This document shows, one piece after another, positions 1 through 6,970 of a stretch of DNA of 9,027 nucleotides (position 1 is its first letter; each line of letters begins with the position of its first letter). Under the pieces are notes generated by a model. The model was not told where the DNA came from. It made no database searches and worked only from the letters and a program-made list of their open reading frames with translations. The translations under genes were made by a program, and so were the position numbers. Origin of the DNA: Candidatus Hodarchaeota archaeon (GTDB lineage Archaea; Asgardarchaeota; Heimdallarchaeia; Hodarchaeales; YT1-057); the NCBI GenBank assembly GCA_016839955.1, contig JAEOTI010000032.1, positions 1 through 9,027 on the forward strand, in the 5' to 3' direction.

Positions 1-1449
1 ACAATATATCAATTAGCAAGTATTATCAATCAAGTCCAGATGTCTCCCACTATACATCCAAATTTATGGCGATTTAAGAGACTTACTCCAATAAAAAAGG
101 CGATATTTAATAGAACATCGTTTTCCAAAATTATTTGTTCAGGTAAACAGCTTGCATTTCTACTTAATTTACCTCGTTATCCTCAAAGAGGTTACACCGT
201 TTCAAAACGTAGCCATTTTGGACCACCATCATTATCTGCAAACAAAATGAATAAAACTGACAATTTACTTCAAATTGGGACACCAGTAGTAAATGGAGTC
301 TATTATAAGAATCCTCAACAAATATTGTCTACACAATTTACCAGCCATACTGCAATTTGGGGGAGTACAGGGGAAGGAAAATCCCGATTGGTAGCTTTTC
401 TTTTAACTCAATTTTCAACCTTAGGAAAAAATTGCTTAGTTATTGATCCAAAAGGTGACTATATTGATCTTCTTGGTTCAAAACAGGATTTTTTATATTT
501 TAAAATAGGATCCAAGGATTTTCCAATAGGGATTAATATTTTCGAGACGCCTGCACAAGAAAATGAGGAAGATTGGATTGAATTAGTTAAGACGAGTCTT
601 CGTGCAGCAGTTGGCAAAGATACTGTCAGTCCTCAGATGAATGAAGTCTTAAATCGTACAATAACTTATACAGTACGTAATAAAGGAAATTTTCAGACTT
701 TTCTAAATTTACTAAGAGATCCACAAGCTGATAAGGTTCTAAAAGTAAAAGGTTACCAAATCAAAACAACATTCGCTGCAATTGAAAATCGTCTTTCACA
801 AGTAGTTAGTGGAAAGGCTGGAGAGGTATTTAGAGTCAAAAAATCAAACGTTCCTGTAAAAAAACTGTTAGAAAATAATGTAATTCTTGATATTAGTATT
901 TTTGAGCAATTGGAGAATGAAGTTGCCAGGACAATACTTTTGGAAATCTTTATGCATTTAATTTTTTATTATTTAAGACAAAGGCCTTCCATTAGAGAGT
1001 ATGGTGATTTTTCGAACATAATCGCAATAGATGAAGTTCAAAAGATCTTACCACAACGATTTCCTCTAAAAGATACTTCCCAACAAACATTACTAGGAAA
1101 AGCTGCTTGGAGTGTCCGTGCATATGGTGTAAGCATGATTTTTGCTGGAACAGAACCGACCGTGGAACAACCTATCATTACACAACCCTCTCTTGTTCTA
1201 GTTTTTCGATGTAAACATGATCCTCGGATTTTGGCACAGATGGTAAATATTCCATTAAATGATTTTCAAACCTTAACTTCTCAACTTGAAAAAAGACACT
1301 GTATAGTTTCTGAAGGAAATGAGTCTCCCTATATAGTGAAAACCCCGACATTCGATTCTAAGCGGCTAACAAAGGAAGATTATAAAAAAATCTTGAATAA
1401 TACGATCCAAAAACATTCTAGGCAGATATACGAATCATCAAAGTTTTAA
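1..1449 (+). CDS. HerA/VirB4-like DUF87-type ATPase, 5' truncated by window edge
   Basis: A P-loop motor ATPase of the HerA/FtsK superfamily, the group that translocates DNA or drives conjugation and type IV secretion. Numbering from the ATG at 40: Walker A GSTGEGKS at 108-115, the DPKGD strand motif typical of HerA/VirB4/TraD-like ATPases at 136-140, Walker B IIAIDE at 327-332, and a late FR (389-390) where the HerA group usually has an arginine near the subunit interface. The segment QLAFLLNLP (about 37-45) resembles the ELAxLxHLP linker that precedes the ATPase core in DUF87-type proteins. The frame is open from base 1 with no stop before the ATG at 40, so that ATG is probably internal and an N-terminal domain lies outside the window. 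The C-terminal core appears complete, ending in TAA. The next gene converges 29 nt away. The partner, such as a NurA-like nuclease or a conjugation gene, would be upstream and cannot be seen. ATPase class is confident; the process served is not. Confidence 0.85.
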   Translation, partial: TIYQLASIINQVQMSPTIHPNLWRFKRLTPIKKAIFNRTSFSKIICSGKQLAFLLNLPRYPQRGYTVSKRSHFGPPSLSANKMNKTDNLLQIGTPVVNGVYYKNPQQILSTQFTSHTAIWGSTGEGKSRLVAFLLTQFSTLGKNCLVIDPKGDYIDLLGSKQDFLYFKIGSKDFPIGINIFETPAQENEEDWIELVKTSLRAAVGKDTVSPQMNEVLNRTITYTVRNKGNFQTFLNLLRDPQADKVLKVKGYQIKTTFAAIENRLSQVVSGKAGEVFRVKKSNVPVKKLLENNVILDISIFEQLENEVARTILLEIFMHLIFYYLRQRPSIREYGDFSNIIAIDEVQKILPQRFPLKDTSQQTLLGKAAWSVRAYGVSMIFAGTEPTVEQPIITQPSLVLVFRCKHDPRILAQMVNIPLNDFQTLTSQLEKRHCIVSEGNESPYIVKTPTFDSKRLTKEDYKKILNNTIQKHSRQIYESSKF

Positions 1450-1478
1450 TTACTAATTGATTGAAAAAAGACTCTTGA

Positions 1479-2111
1479 TTAACTTTCTTTTAATCTGGAA
1501 AAAAAAGGAGAAAAGTGTTTTTTCGAAAATTCTTCCATCTTTAACTTTGAAGAAGATGATAGACTCATCCCAGTTTTACTAGAGCATAATAATTGATCCC
1601 ACAATTTTCTGTAAGAAATGATTTCGTGCATGAATTGGTCTAATTTCTTTGAAACAGACGCATTCTGGCCTTTAAATACGTAACAAAACGTGATTGGATC
1701 ATTAGAACGAAAAATCAGGTTAAATTCTTTATAAACAATTCGCTCAATTTTTCCGGATCCAATGAAAACTTCACTACCTAATGCATTTACAGCAGTTAAA
1801 AATCCTCCAATTAATTGTTCATCAAACTCCTTATTAGGTATAAAAATATAAGAGAAAACTGTAAAGCCGCTTTCAGCCACAACCAAAATCATAACAGATT
1901 TTTCCAAAACTGAAAAATTAAGATTTTTTCGAGAAGGCTGATTATAAGAATTTAGGGGAACTTTTAATGACAAATTAACCTCTCTGTTGTCTCCTATGAT
2001 TTCAAATGAAATATCTGAACGTTTAAATAACGAATTAAGAGTAGTCAATGGTAGGGCATTAGATTTTTCAACAAAATATTCCTTTATAGATTGCTTAGAC
2101 AATTTCTCCAT
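1479..2111 (-). CDS. longin/roadblock-like domain protein (Asgard type), 210 aa
   Basis: A small soluble protein with no signal peptide or membrane segment. Residues about 73-165 have the layout of the longin-like proteins that are numerous in Asgard genomes: a hydrophobic strand followed by a short turn and a second strand (VMILVVAESGFTVFSYIF), then a helix of the form LIGGFLTAVNAL, then strands around IERIVYKEFNLIF and FCYVFKG, then a helix with KLDQFMHEI. Known longin and roadblock folds act as small-GTPase partners or in membrane-trafficking-like complexes. That role here is inference from pattern, not from a diagnostic motif. The N-terminal 70 residues and the Ser/Lys-rich C-terminal 40 residues are not recognised. 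The ATG at 2111 is preceded by AT-rich DNA with a TAAAAT-like box about 35-40 nt upstream and no strong Shine-Dalgarno. It is divergent from the hydrolase gene (140 bp shared upstream region) and convergent with the ATPase gene. Confidence 0.7.
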   Translation of the reverse strand: MEKLSKQSIKEYFVEKSNALPLTTLNSLFKRSDISFEIIGDNREVNLSLKVPLNSYNQPSRKNLNFSVLEKSVMILVVAESGFTVFSYIFIPNKEFDEQLIGGFLTAVNALGSEVFIGSGKIERIVYKEFNLIFRSNDPITFCYVFKGQNASVSKKLDQFMHEIISYRKLWDQLLCSSKTGMSLSSSSKLKMEEFSKKHFSPFFSRLKES

Positions 2112-2251
2112 TTAGAAAGACCCATTACGTTATCATACCTAGAGATTTTATTCTCCTAAGAAATTGCTTAAGGTATTATTAATTGATAATTTGTTAAAGT
2201 TATGAATTTGATCAATATCATCTGATTTATGTACAACTTGAAAGTGATGAG

Positions 2252-3138
2252 ATGTTAATTGATAAACTTGGAATTCAAATAATAGTTGAAAATACAGCGG
2301 GAAATCAAGGAACTTTAGGGGAAAGTGGTTTTTCAGCACTTATAAAAATTAATTATGAAGATTCCACTACACAACAGATCCTATTTGATACCGGACCCTC
2401 TCCAATTGCTTTTCAGAATAATGTTATGCAAATGAAGATTGACCTTTCAACAATTGATGCCATCGTCCTTAGTCACGGACATTGGGATCATGTAGGAGGA
2501 TTAATGGAAGCGGTAGCCAAAACTGAAAAAAAATTCCGGTTATTTGTCACCCTCAGTCAATTGTAGCAAAAAAACTAGTCGAAAAAGATGAAAAGATCTT
2601 TAATATAGGTTTTCAAGATTTTTTCTCACTAGACGATCTTAACAGAAAAGCAAACGTTATCACTAGTACTACGCCTTATAATCTCTCAAAATCAGTAATG
2701 ACGACAGGATATGTGCCTCGAAAGAATGCATTTGAAAAATTAACAGGTAAAATTCGGCGTGCAACAACACTGAAAGATGGAAAAACAGTACCAGATGAAT
2801 TGGATGATGATCTCTCATTAATCTTTCATTTATCAGATGATACAGTGGTGATTCTTGCTGGTTGTTGTCATGCTGGAATTGTTAATACAGCTCATTTGAC
2901 TACAAAATTAATTCAATCCAAGAAGATTATCGGAATAATTGGGGGCTTGCATCTCCATGATGCATCAGAAGAACGGTTAGAAAAAACGGTTCAAGAACTG
3001 AAAAAATATCCTATATCCAAAATGGCTGCTTGCCATTGTACAGGGCTACGAGGAAAGTTTGCTCTTTATCAAGCATTCTATAATCAATTTATGGATATAG
3101 GAGTCGGTTCTACGATAAAGTTTGTAAGTGGGAATTGA
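2252..3138 (+). pseudogene. MBL-fold hydrolase, dihydropterin-phosphate-synthase-like, split by frameshift
   Basis: Two adjacent frames together encode one metallo-beta-lactamase-fold protein of the group (COG1237 type) annotated as 7,8-dihydropterin-6-methyl-4-(beta-D-ribofuranosyl)aminobenzene-5'-phosphate synthase, studied in methanopterin-type cofactor synthesis. Frame A (2252-2566) gives FDTG and the metal-binding SHGHWDH (H75, H77, D79, H80). Frame B runs open from 2527 to 3138 and gives CHP (H100), TGYVPR, GCCHAG (H207), GGLHL (H234) and CHCTG (H262), numbered on the joined protein. Every family motif is present and in order. The joint lies at an A8 run (2526-2533). One extra A, or a -1 ribosomal slip on A-AAA-AAA, restores a 295-residue protein, the usual family length. 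Without that, frame A stops at 2566, just after the run. The ATG at 2252 follows a GTGATGAG sequence that may serve as ribosome binding site. It could be a real pseudogene, a programmed frameshift, or a homopolymer sequencing error. Confidence 0.85.
2526..2533 (+). other. A8 homopolymer at the hydrolase frame break
   Basis: Eight consecutive A residues follow GAA context in the hydrolase gene. Upstream coding is in the frame of 2252 and downstream coding is in the frame of 3138, displaced by -1. The run contains the A-AAA-AAA heptamer known to permit -1 slippage. The downstream frame resumes with KKIPVICHP, a conserved family segment, so little or no coding sequence is lost. Confidence 0.8.
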
Positions 3139-3162
3139 ATCGATTAGGAAGGTACAACCATC

Positions 3163-4080
3163 TTAAAGTGTTTGAAGAGTCCTAAGAATGATAGGATGTT
3201 GTTCAATTTTAGGATTAAAGTATTTTGAAGGATCAAAAAGACTCAGATCAAAATTTTTCTCTTTATAAAACTTAGAGAGACACTGACGCTCAGAATCTGA
3301 AATCGAGAGTTGAATATTCTCTAGAAAAGTGGTTATTTTCTTCTTATAAATGACAAAATCCTGTTGAGCAATTTTTTTTCCACGCACAACCATTCTGAGA
3401 CTATCATTTAACACTATTTGGTTTATGTGCTCTGAAATGTTAATATTAGTAAGTTTCCATGTGTTTTGAAATAAACTGTAAAAGATTATGGATTTTCTTA
3501 AGAGATCTTCATCAAATTTACTTTCTGAGATCTTTGTTGCATCAAAAAGATCCCTTGGTGTTTTTCGGTTAAGGAGAGCAACCAATTTGGAACCAAACAG
3601 TTCTTCCTTTTGTGGTAATAAAATTTTAGACTGTTCTTTTGTCTTAGGGTGCAAAAAAGAGCATAAACGGTCTTTTGGGAATAGAGGTACTCTGTTCAAA
3701 TAACCAATTTCGATTTTAAACGAGTCCTGTTTCATCTCATCAGCATAATAAACATGAAAACGTGTGAGTGGGTAGCTCGGATTAATTTTGACATCTGTAG
3801 ATAAATAACCTAAGTTGAATAGGATTTGCTTTAATATCAGATCAATTTTATCTCTTTCTACTCCCCAGTCCTTACTAGAATCAACCTGACGATAGTTAAA
3901 GTCCAAATCAATAGAAAGTCGTTCAATCTTAGAAAATTCAATGAGGTTTAATGCTGTTCCACCAACAAAACAAAGTTGCTCTCTTAAAGAGCGAATATTT
4001 CCAATCCGTTGCAGAACGTCAATTATTCGAAATGTTTTCTTAATTACACTCTGATCAAAATGATTAATGTTAATATCCAA
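3163..4080 (-). CDS. AbiEii/AbiGii-family nucleotidyltransferase toxin (type IV TA)
   Basis: The toxin half of an AbiE-type system. Characterised members are nucleotidyltransferases that halt growth; the mycobacterial MenA relatives modify the 3' end of tRNA. Visible motifs are GGTALN at 40-45, RLSIDLDF at 54-61 with the two metal-binding aspartates D58 and D60, FKIEIGY at 121-127, and EELFGSKLVALLNRKTPRDLFD at 159-180, which carries the conserved lysine (K165) and the R-D-x-x-D block. All key residues are intact, so it is predicted to be active. The 305-residue length is within the family range. The start is a TTG at 4080, two nt beyond the stop of the upstream antitoxin, with a GGGGAG sequence about 5-10 nt before it. 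This implies translational coupling. It converges with the hydrolase gene with a 24-nt gap. The family call is firm; the exact substrate is not known. Confidence 0.88.
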   Translation of the reverse strand: MDININHFDQSVIKKTFRIIDVLQRIGNIRSLREQLCFVGGTALNLIEFSKIERLSIDLDFNYRQVDSSKDWGVERDKIDLILKQILFNLGYLSTDVKINPSYPLTRFHVYYADEMKQDSFKIEIGYLNRVPLFPKDRLCSFLHPKTKEQSKILLPQKEELFGSKLVALLNRKTPRDLFDATKISESKFDEDLLRKSIIFYSLFQNTWKLTNINISEHINQIVLNDSLRMVVRGKKIAQQDFVIYKKKITTFLENIQLSISDSERQCLSKFYKEKNFDLSLFDPSKYFNPKIEQHPIILRTLQTL

Positions 4081-4082
4081 AA

Positions 4083-4904
4083 CTACACTCCCCGAAGATA
4101 TTCTTCGAAGTTTACAGGGACATATAAATGCCAGCGAGGAATACTAATCCAGTCAGTGACGTGATTCTTTCGATTTAGATATAATCTACTGGGTGAAAGC
4201 CAACTTTCGAGGATCTCTAGATGCTTATCGGATAGATCCTGATAGTAAAGAGAACGCTCTTTTAGTAACTCCAAAATATAACCCACTTTTCTTACCAAAA
4301 GTTGATTCTGTGAATATAGTTTGAAATACTTAATAAAAAAATCAAAATTAAGTCCACTCAATCCTTCAAGACTTTTCAAACATTCTTCCCACCCTCCAGC
4401 ATATTCGGGATACTTTACACAATCTAATAATGTTCGTTCTTTAGAAGTGATCGCGATCTCATTATTTTTGTAAAGGACCCTATTGATCCCTTTATCAAAT
4501 TTTGAGAGAATAAAAGGTCGGAACCTCAACTCTTGGAAATGGAACGGTTCAAAATAGGTTCTAACTCCAACAAAAATCTCATCAAAAACATTTTCTGCGC
4601 AACCATAGAATTCCAACGCTGAATGAAACATGATGACACTAGTCTGCTCTCGAATCTTCCCTGCAACTAGGAATTTATCAACATGAAAGCCCGGAAGATC
4701 CCGCTGCTCTAAAGGTACTCCAATGTATAACCCTCGGCGGAGTCGCTTCAATTTATTTTGTTGGACTAAAGGGGAAATATATACGTCATTGATGACTTTT
4801 CGGCTTAAGGATGGTCGATTATCTTGGAGGAGGTTTACAACTTCATTTGTAGTTACCACCCCTCGTTTCAAGACCTCACTATAGAGCCATTCCCGTTCAG
4901 TCAT
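4083..4904 (-). CDS. AbiEi-like antitoxin / autoregulatory winged-helix protein
   Basis: The cognate antitoxin and likely transcriptional repressor of the AbiE pair (COG5340-type 'regulator of viral defence system'). Residues 1-63 form a winged helix: a predicted helix EREWLYSEVLKRG, a TTNEVVNLL helix, then a LVQQNKLKRLRRGLYIG recognition/wing segment, the RRGLY motif being typical of AbiEi. The C-terminal antitoxin domain shows SALEFYG (95-101), a strand-rich block, and SKERTLLDCVKYPEYAGG (154-171), which matches the TxERTLLD block of the family. At 273 residues it has usual length. The ATG at 4904 is preceded by GTGAGGTAA, a good Shine-Dalgarno. In type IV systems the antitoxin does not bind the toxin but opposes its effect and represses the operon through repeats in the promoter. 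Two matching repeats lie just upstream here. Confidence 0.85.
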   Translation of the reverse strand: MTEREWLYSEVLKRGVVTTNEVVNLLQDNRPSLSRKVINDVYISPLVQQNKLKRLRRGLYIGVPLEQRDLPGFHVDKFLVAGKIREQTSVIMFHSALEFYGCAENVFDEIFVGVRTYFEPFHFQELRFRPFILSKFDKGINRVLYKNNEIAITSKERTLLDCVKYPEYAGGWEECLKSLEGLSGLNFDFFIKYFKLYSQNQLLVRKVGYILELLKERSLYYQDLSDKHLEILESWLSPSRLYLNRKNHVTDWISIPRWHLYVPVNFEEYLRGV

Positions 4905-4931
4905 TTACCTCACATTTGTATAAATGTCATT

Positions 4932-4956
4932 TTATCCCATTAAAAAGATAGGGTTT
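4932..4956 (-). promoter_or_regulatory. AbiE operator repeat 1 overlapping predicted TATA box
   Basis: A 25-bp element with core CCCATTAAAAAGATAGGG (+ strand), 23/25 identical to a second copy 62 bp further upstream. Its arms (CCCAT / ATAGG) form an imperfect inverted repeat around a 7-nt A-rich spacer. On the - strand the spacer reads CTTTTTAAT, a plausible archaeal TATA box. A start about 26 nt downstream would fall near 4917, giving a short leader containing the GAGGT ribosome binding site. Binding here would therefore block transcription factor access. Confidence 0.65.
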
Positions 4957-4993
4957 TGCGAAAAATTCACAAAAATTTTGTAATACGTTAATG

Positions 4994-5018
4994 TTATCCT
5001 ATTAAAAACATAGGGTTT
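4994..5018 (-). promoter_or_regulatory. AbiE operator repeat 2
   Basis: The second copy of the 25-bp element, with core CCTATTAAAAACATAGGG. It differs from copy 1 at only two positions. The arms CCTAT and ATAGG are a perfect 5-bp inverted repeat around seven bases. The centre-to-centre distance of 62 bp is close to six helical turns, so both copies lie on the same DNA face. Characterised bacterial AbiEi proteins bind two repeats in their own promoter cooperatively; this arrangement fits that mode. Confidence 0.65.
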
Positions 5019-5091
5019 CATAAAAATTATACAAACTAATGATTACGAATCTCATCATTCCTTTCAAAGTGAAATAAAACCAGATTATAAA

Positions 5092-5131
5092 AGGAAAAAA
5101 TAGCTAAAATAATAAAAAAATAAATTCAAAA
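5092..5131 (-). terminator. T-tract, archaeal-type terminator for the structured element
   Basis: Read on the - strand this is a run of T-rich blocks (TTTTGAATTTATTTTTTTATT, broken here only for description, then ATTTTAGC and TATTTTTTCC). It directly follows the GC-rich structured element. Archaeal RNA polymerase terminates on such tracts without needing a hairpin. It separates the element from the AbiE promoter. Confidence 0.5.
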
Positions 5132-5300
5132 CCTCCTACGCCTATGTCCGAACACGATACACCTTCTCTCTCTTCCAAAATCGACCGAATTAAACTGACG
5201 AGTAAACTCCCCAGTTTCGCCCAGTACGCTTGAACGGTTAGTACGGGATCGCTAAACATGTCGGCCGAAGCCTTCACGCGTACACGACCCGCCTATCAAA
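5132..5300 (-). ncRNA. putative structured RNA transcript containing an orphan 23S 3' end
   Basis: No protein gene is visible in the gap from 4905 to 5378. Within it, about 5132-5300 stands out by base composition: 34 of 60 bases are G/C in 5221-5280 against 16 of 60 in 5041-5100. In AT-rich genomes this is typical of structured RNA. The - strand has a TATA-like box just before it (5307-5314) and a T-tract after it. Beyond the 23S-like part, a 22-nt hairpin occurs at 5194-5215 (stem ACTG-GGGAG with CTCGT-CAGT, one G-G mismatch, UUUA loop). The 5132-5193 portion resembles nothing I can name; it does not fit 5S rRNA convincingly. Whether it is transcribed cannot be told from sequence. It may be a rearranged rDNA remnant or a small RNA. 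Confidence 0.4.
5225..5300 (-). rRNA. orphan fragment of archaeal 23S rRNA 3' terminus
   Basis: On the - strand the segment begins TTGATAGGCGGG (5299 downward), continues with GTGTACGCG, and ends with GTTTAGC and CCCGTACTAACCG. These are the landmark words of the 23S rRNA 3'-terminal region, as in E. coli (TTGATAGGCCGGG ... GGTACTAA) and, more closely, in archaeal 23S (GTGTACGCG). Structure supports it: CGGGTCG (5291-5285) pairs with CGATCCCG (5251-5244) as seven base pairs with one bulged U. Inside is a GGC-UUCG-GCC hairpin (5272-5263), a classic stable tetraloop. The remainder of 23S, which should lie at higher coordinates, is absent: an FG-GAP protein gene ends only about 79 nt away. The 3' limit (about 5225-5237) is uncertain. 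Confidence 0.6.
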
Positions 5301-5306
5301 GGGATC

Positions 5307-5314
5307 TTTTTATA
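5307..5314 (-). promoter_or_regulatory. TATA-like box before the 23S-like element
   Basis: The - strand reads CTATAAAAAGATCC, close to the archaeal TATA consensus. A start about 26 nt downstream would fall near 5285, inside rather than before the 23S-like segment. So either transcription begins within it or the box is fortuitous. A short inverted repeat (GTTTT / AAAAC) lies immediately upstream at 5315-5331. Confidence 0.35.
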
Positions 5315-5378
5315 GTTTTGAAACTAAAACTTGTATTACTATTACTACTGGTGTATTATAGAATTTCAAATTAAGATT

Positions 5379-6926
5379 CTAGGGTGATTTGCGGATCTTA
5401 ATGAGAATTAATATTACCATTACGATAAAGACGCTACTGATAAAACCAACCCAAATTAACTGAGAGCTTTGAGTTGTTGGGAGAGGTATATATTCAAAGG
5501 AGAGGAAACCGGTTCGGTTTGGAAAACCCCGAAACATAGGCCAAGGAACTGGCCCAGACCCAGGGCAATCCCATACAAAGACACTAAATCCTTCTAATGT
5601 TCCAATAACGATTTCAAGATCACCATCATTATCAAGATCTCCGATTGCTGGTGATGAAACTACATACCCTATTATTTTAGGCCATCCTGGAACTACACTT
5701 CCATCAACATTCCAAACAAAAATCTTACGATCCCACTTGGAGGCACAGACGATTTCTAATTCTCCATCGCCATCCACATCTCCAATCGCGGCGGAACTAT
5801 GGATTCCAGCTCCATCATCGCCTGTATAAACTGGCCAACCTGCAACCTGAGTTCCATTGTGGTGCCAACCACAAATATAACTTCCTGCTCCAATGAAAAT
5901 TTCTAAAAACCCATCATTATCGATGTCTGCCAAAGCGGGGGAAGCAAAAACATGATCTGGTCCCCCTGCGCCCCAATCTGGTGTTGTTTTAGGCCATCCT
6001 GGCAAGTCATCTCCATTCATGGTTAGGATATGTACTTTGCCATCCCAATCTCCGAAAATGACCTCTGCTTGACCATCTTTATTAATATCTGCAACTACTA
6101 GTGAAGATTCCAAGGTAAGATCTGTCTTTCGAGGCCATCCACTAATTTTCTTTCCTGTGTGATGCCAGGCATAGACACCACCATCTGTTCCACAGAAAAT
6201 TTCAAGGTCTCCATCTCCATCTACATCCCCTACTGCTGGAGAAGTGGTATGAATCGGTTTCATCGTTATTTGTGGCCATCCTGGGAAGACTGATCCGTCT
6301 GGTCGTAACACTGTCACTTCTCCAGAGAGATCAGAAGGCCAACCAGAAAAAATGCCAACAATAATCTCGACAGTTCCATCATTATCTAAGTCTGCGATTG
6401 CTGGAGTTGATGTTACAAAATTTCCAAGTTTTACAGGCCATCCAATAACCCTTGACCCATTTAAATAAAAAGCTTCAAGAATTCCATCTGTTGATCCTTC
6501 TGTATTATCTTTTCCTCCCCCAGAAACAAGAAACTCAACTTTTCCATCATTATTAATATCAGCAATAACTGGAGAGCCATAAGCTCCAGGTCCTGCAGGC
6601 CATCCAGCAATTAAAGTACCATTGGAATACCATCCATAGAGATATCCATCATCTGCAGCAAGAAAAACTTCTTTTGTGCCATCATTATTAACATCAAAAA
6701 TTGCTGCTGATGAATACTGCACTTGATCGCCAATTGTTATCGGCCAACCATCTTGATATGGATATTGATCATTCTGGGGGATCTGGAACGACATAAAGGC
6801 TTTTGATCCGATGTAATTCGTTCCTGAAGTAGGTATAACGCTCAGACTGAAAACTAAAAGGATTCCTAAAAGTAGCAAAAGAAAAATTTTGAATTTTGTA
6901 AAAGATTTTAATGTTTCAGACTTCAT
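5379..6926 (-). CDS. FG-GAP/VCBS-repeat beta-propeller surface protein, membrane anchored
   Basis: An extracellular integrin-alpha-like propeller of 515 residues. Numbers below follow the longer 518-residue reading from the TTG at 6935. A hydrophobic segment at 17-35 acts as signal peptide or anchor, and a second one at 493-513 is followed by KIRKSP, placing the propeller outside the cell. Eight calcium-loop repeats (D-x-D/N-x-DG-xxE) start near 81, 126, 182, 237, 283, 337, 387 and 433. Most are followed by a GW or VW strand and a GWP turn. The propeller ends in PWPMFRGFPNRTG, a common closing motif of such proteins. Such propellers usually bind calcium and mediate adhesion; the ligand is unknown. 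I chose ATG 6926 over TTG 6935 because a GGTTGA sequence sits six nt before it and a TTTTTAAA box predicts a start near 6933. It lies downstream of the large surface protein on the same strand, but a terminator separates them. Confidence 0.88.
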   Translation of the reverse strand: MKSETLKSFTKFKIFLLLLLGILLVFSLSVIPTSGTNYIGSKAFMSFQIPQNDQYPYQDGWPITIGDQVQYSSAAIFDVNNDGTKEVFLAADDGYLYGWYSNGTLIAGWPAGPGAYGSPVIADINNDGKVEFLVSGGGKDNTEGSTDGILEAFYLNGSRVIGWPVKLGNFVTSTPAIADLDNDGTVEIIVGIFSGWPSDLSGEVTVLRPDGSVFPGWPQITMKPIHTTSPAVGDVDGDGDLEIFCGTDGGVYAWHHTGKKISGWPRKTDLTLESSLVVADINKDGQAEVIFGDWDGKVHILTMNGDDLPGWPKTTPDWGAGGPDHVFASPALADIDNDGFLEIFIGAGSYICGWHHNGTQVAGWPVYTGDDGAGIHSSAAIGDVDGDGELEIVCASKWDRKIFVWNVDGSVVPGWPKIIGYVVSSPAIGDLDNDGDLEIVIGTLEGFSVFVWDCPGSGPVPWPMFRGFPNRTGFLSFEYIPLPTTQSSQLIWVGFISSVFIVMVILILIKIRKSP

Positions 6927-6955
6927 TAGTTTCAACCAAAAATTAGCAATTTTGC

Positions 6956-6963
6956 TTTAAAAA
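6956..6963 (-). promoter_or_regulatory. TATA box for the FG-GAP protein gene
   Basis: The - strand reads GGTTTTTAAAGC. Its centre is about 26 nt upstream of 6933, so the transcript would have a leader of about seven nt before ATG 6926. This is typical of short archaeal leaders and supports that start codon. Confidence 0.45.
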
Positions 6964-6970
6964 CCTTATG

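Noticed and set aside
2148..2339. 63-residue frame on the - strand overlapping the start of the hydrolase
   Set aside because: It overlaps the motif-bearing hydrolase N-terminus and has no recognisable domain; the complementary frame explains the sequence.
3488..3703. 71-residue frame on the + strand inside the AbiEii gene
   Set aside because: It lies opposite conserved AbiEii motifs, so it is an antisense shadow.
4932..5018. CRISPR-like repeat pair
   Set aside because: Only two copies, in a promoter and with internal symmetry; the repeats fit an operator and no cas genes are present.
5132..5190. Possible 5S rRNA (the + strand contains GTCCGAACACG, similar to a 5S loop)
   Set aside because: The match is about a dozen bases, on the strand opposite the 23S-like part, and the surrounding 5S helices cannot be built.
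5333..5350. ATTACT short tandem repeat downstream of the FG-GAP gene
   Set aside because: Too short (under three units) to distinguish from chance in AT-rich DNA.
5360..5381. AGAAT / ATTCT inverted repeat at the end of the FG-GAP gene as a terminator
   Set aside because: Only a 5-bp AT-rich stem with an 11-nt loop and no T-tract after it on the - strand.
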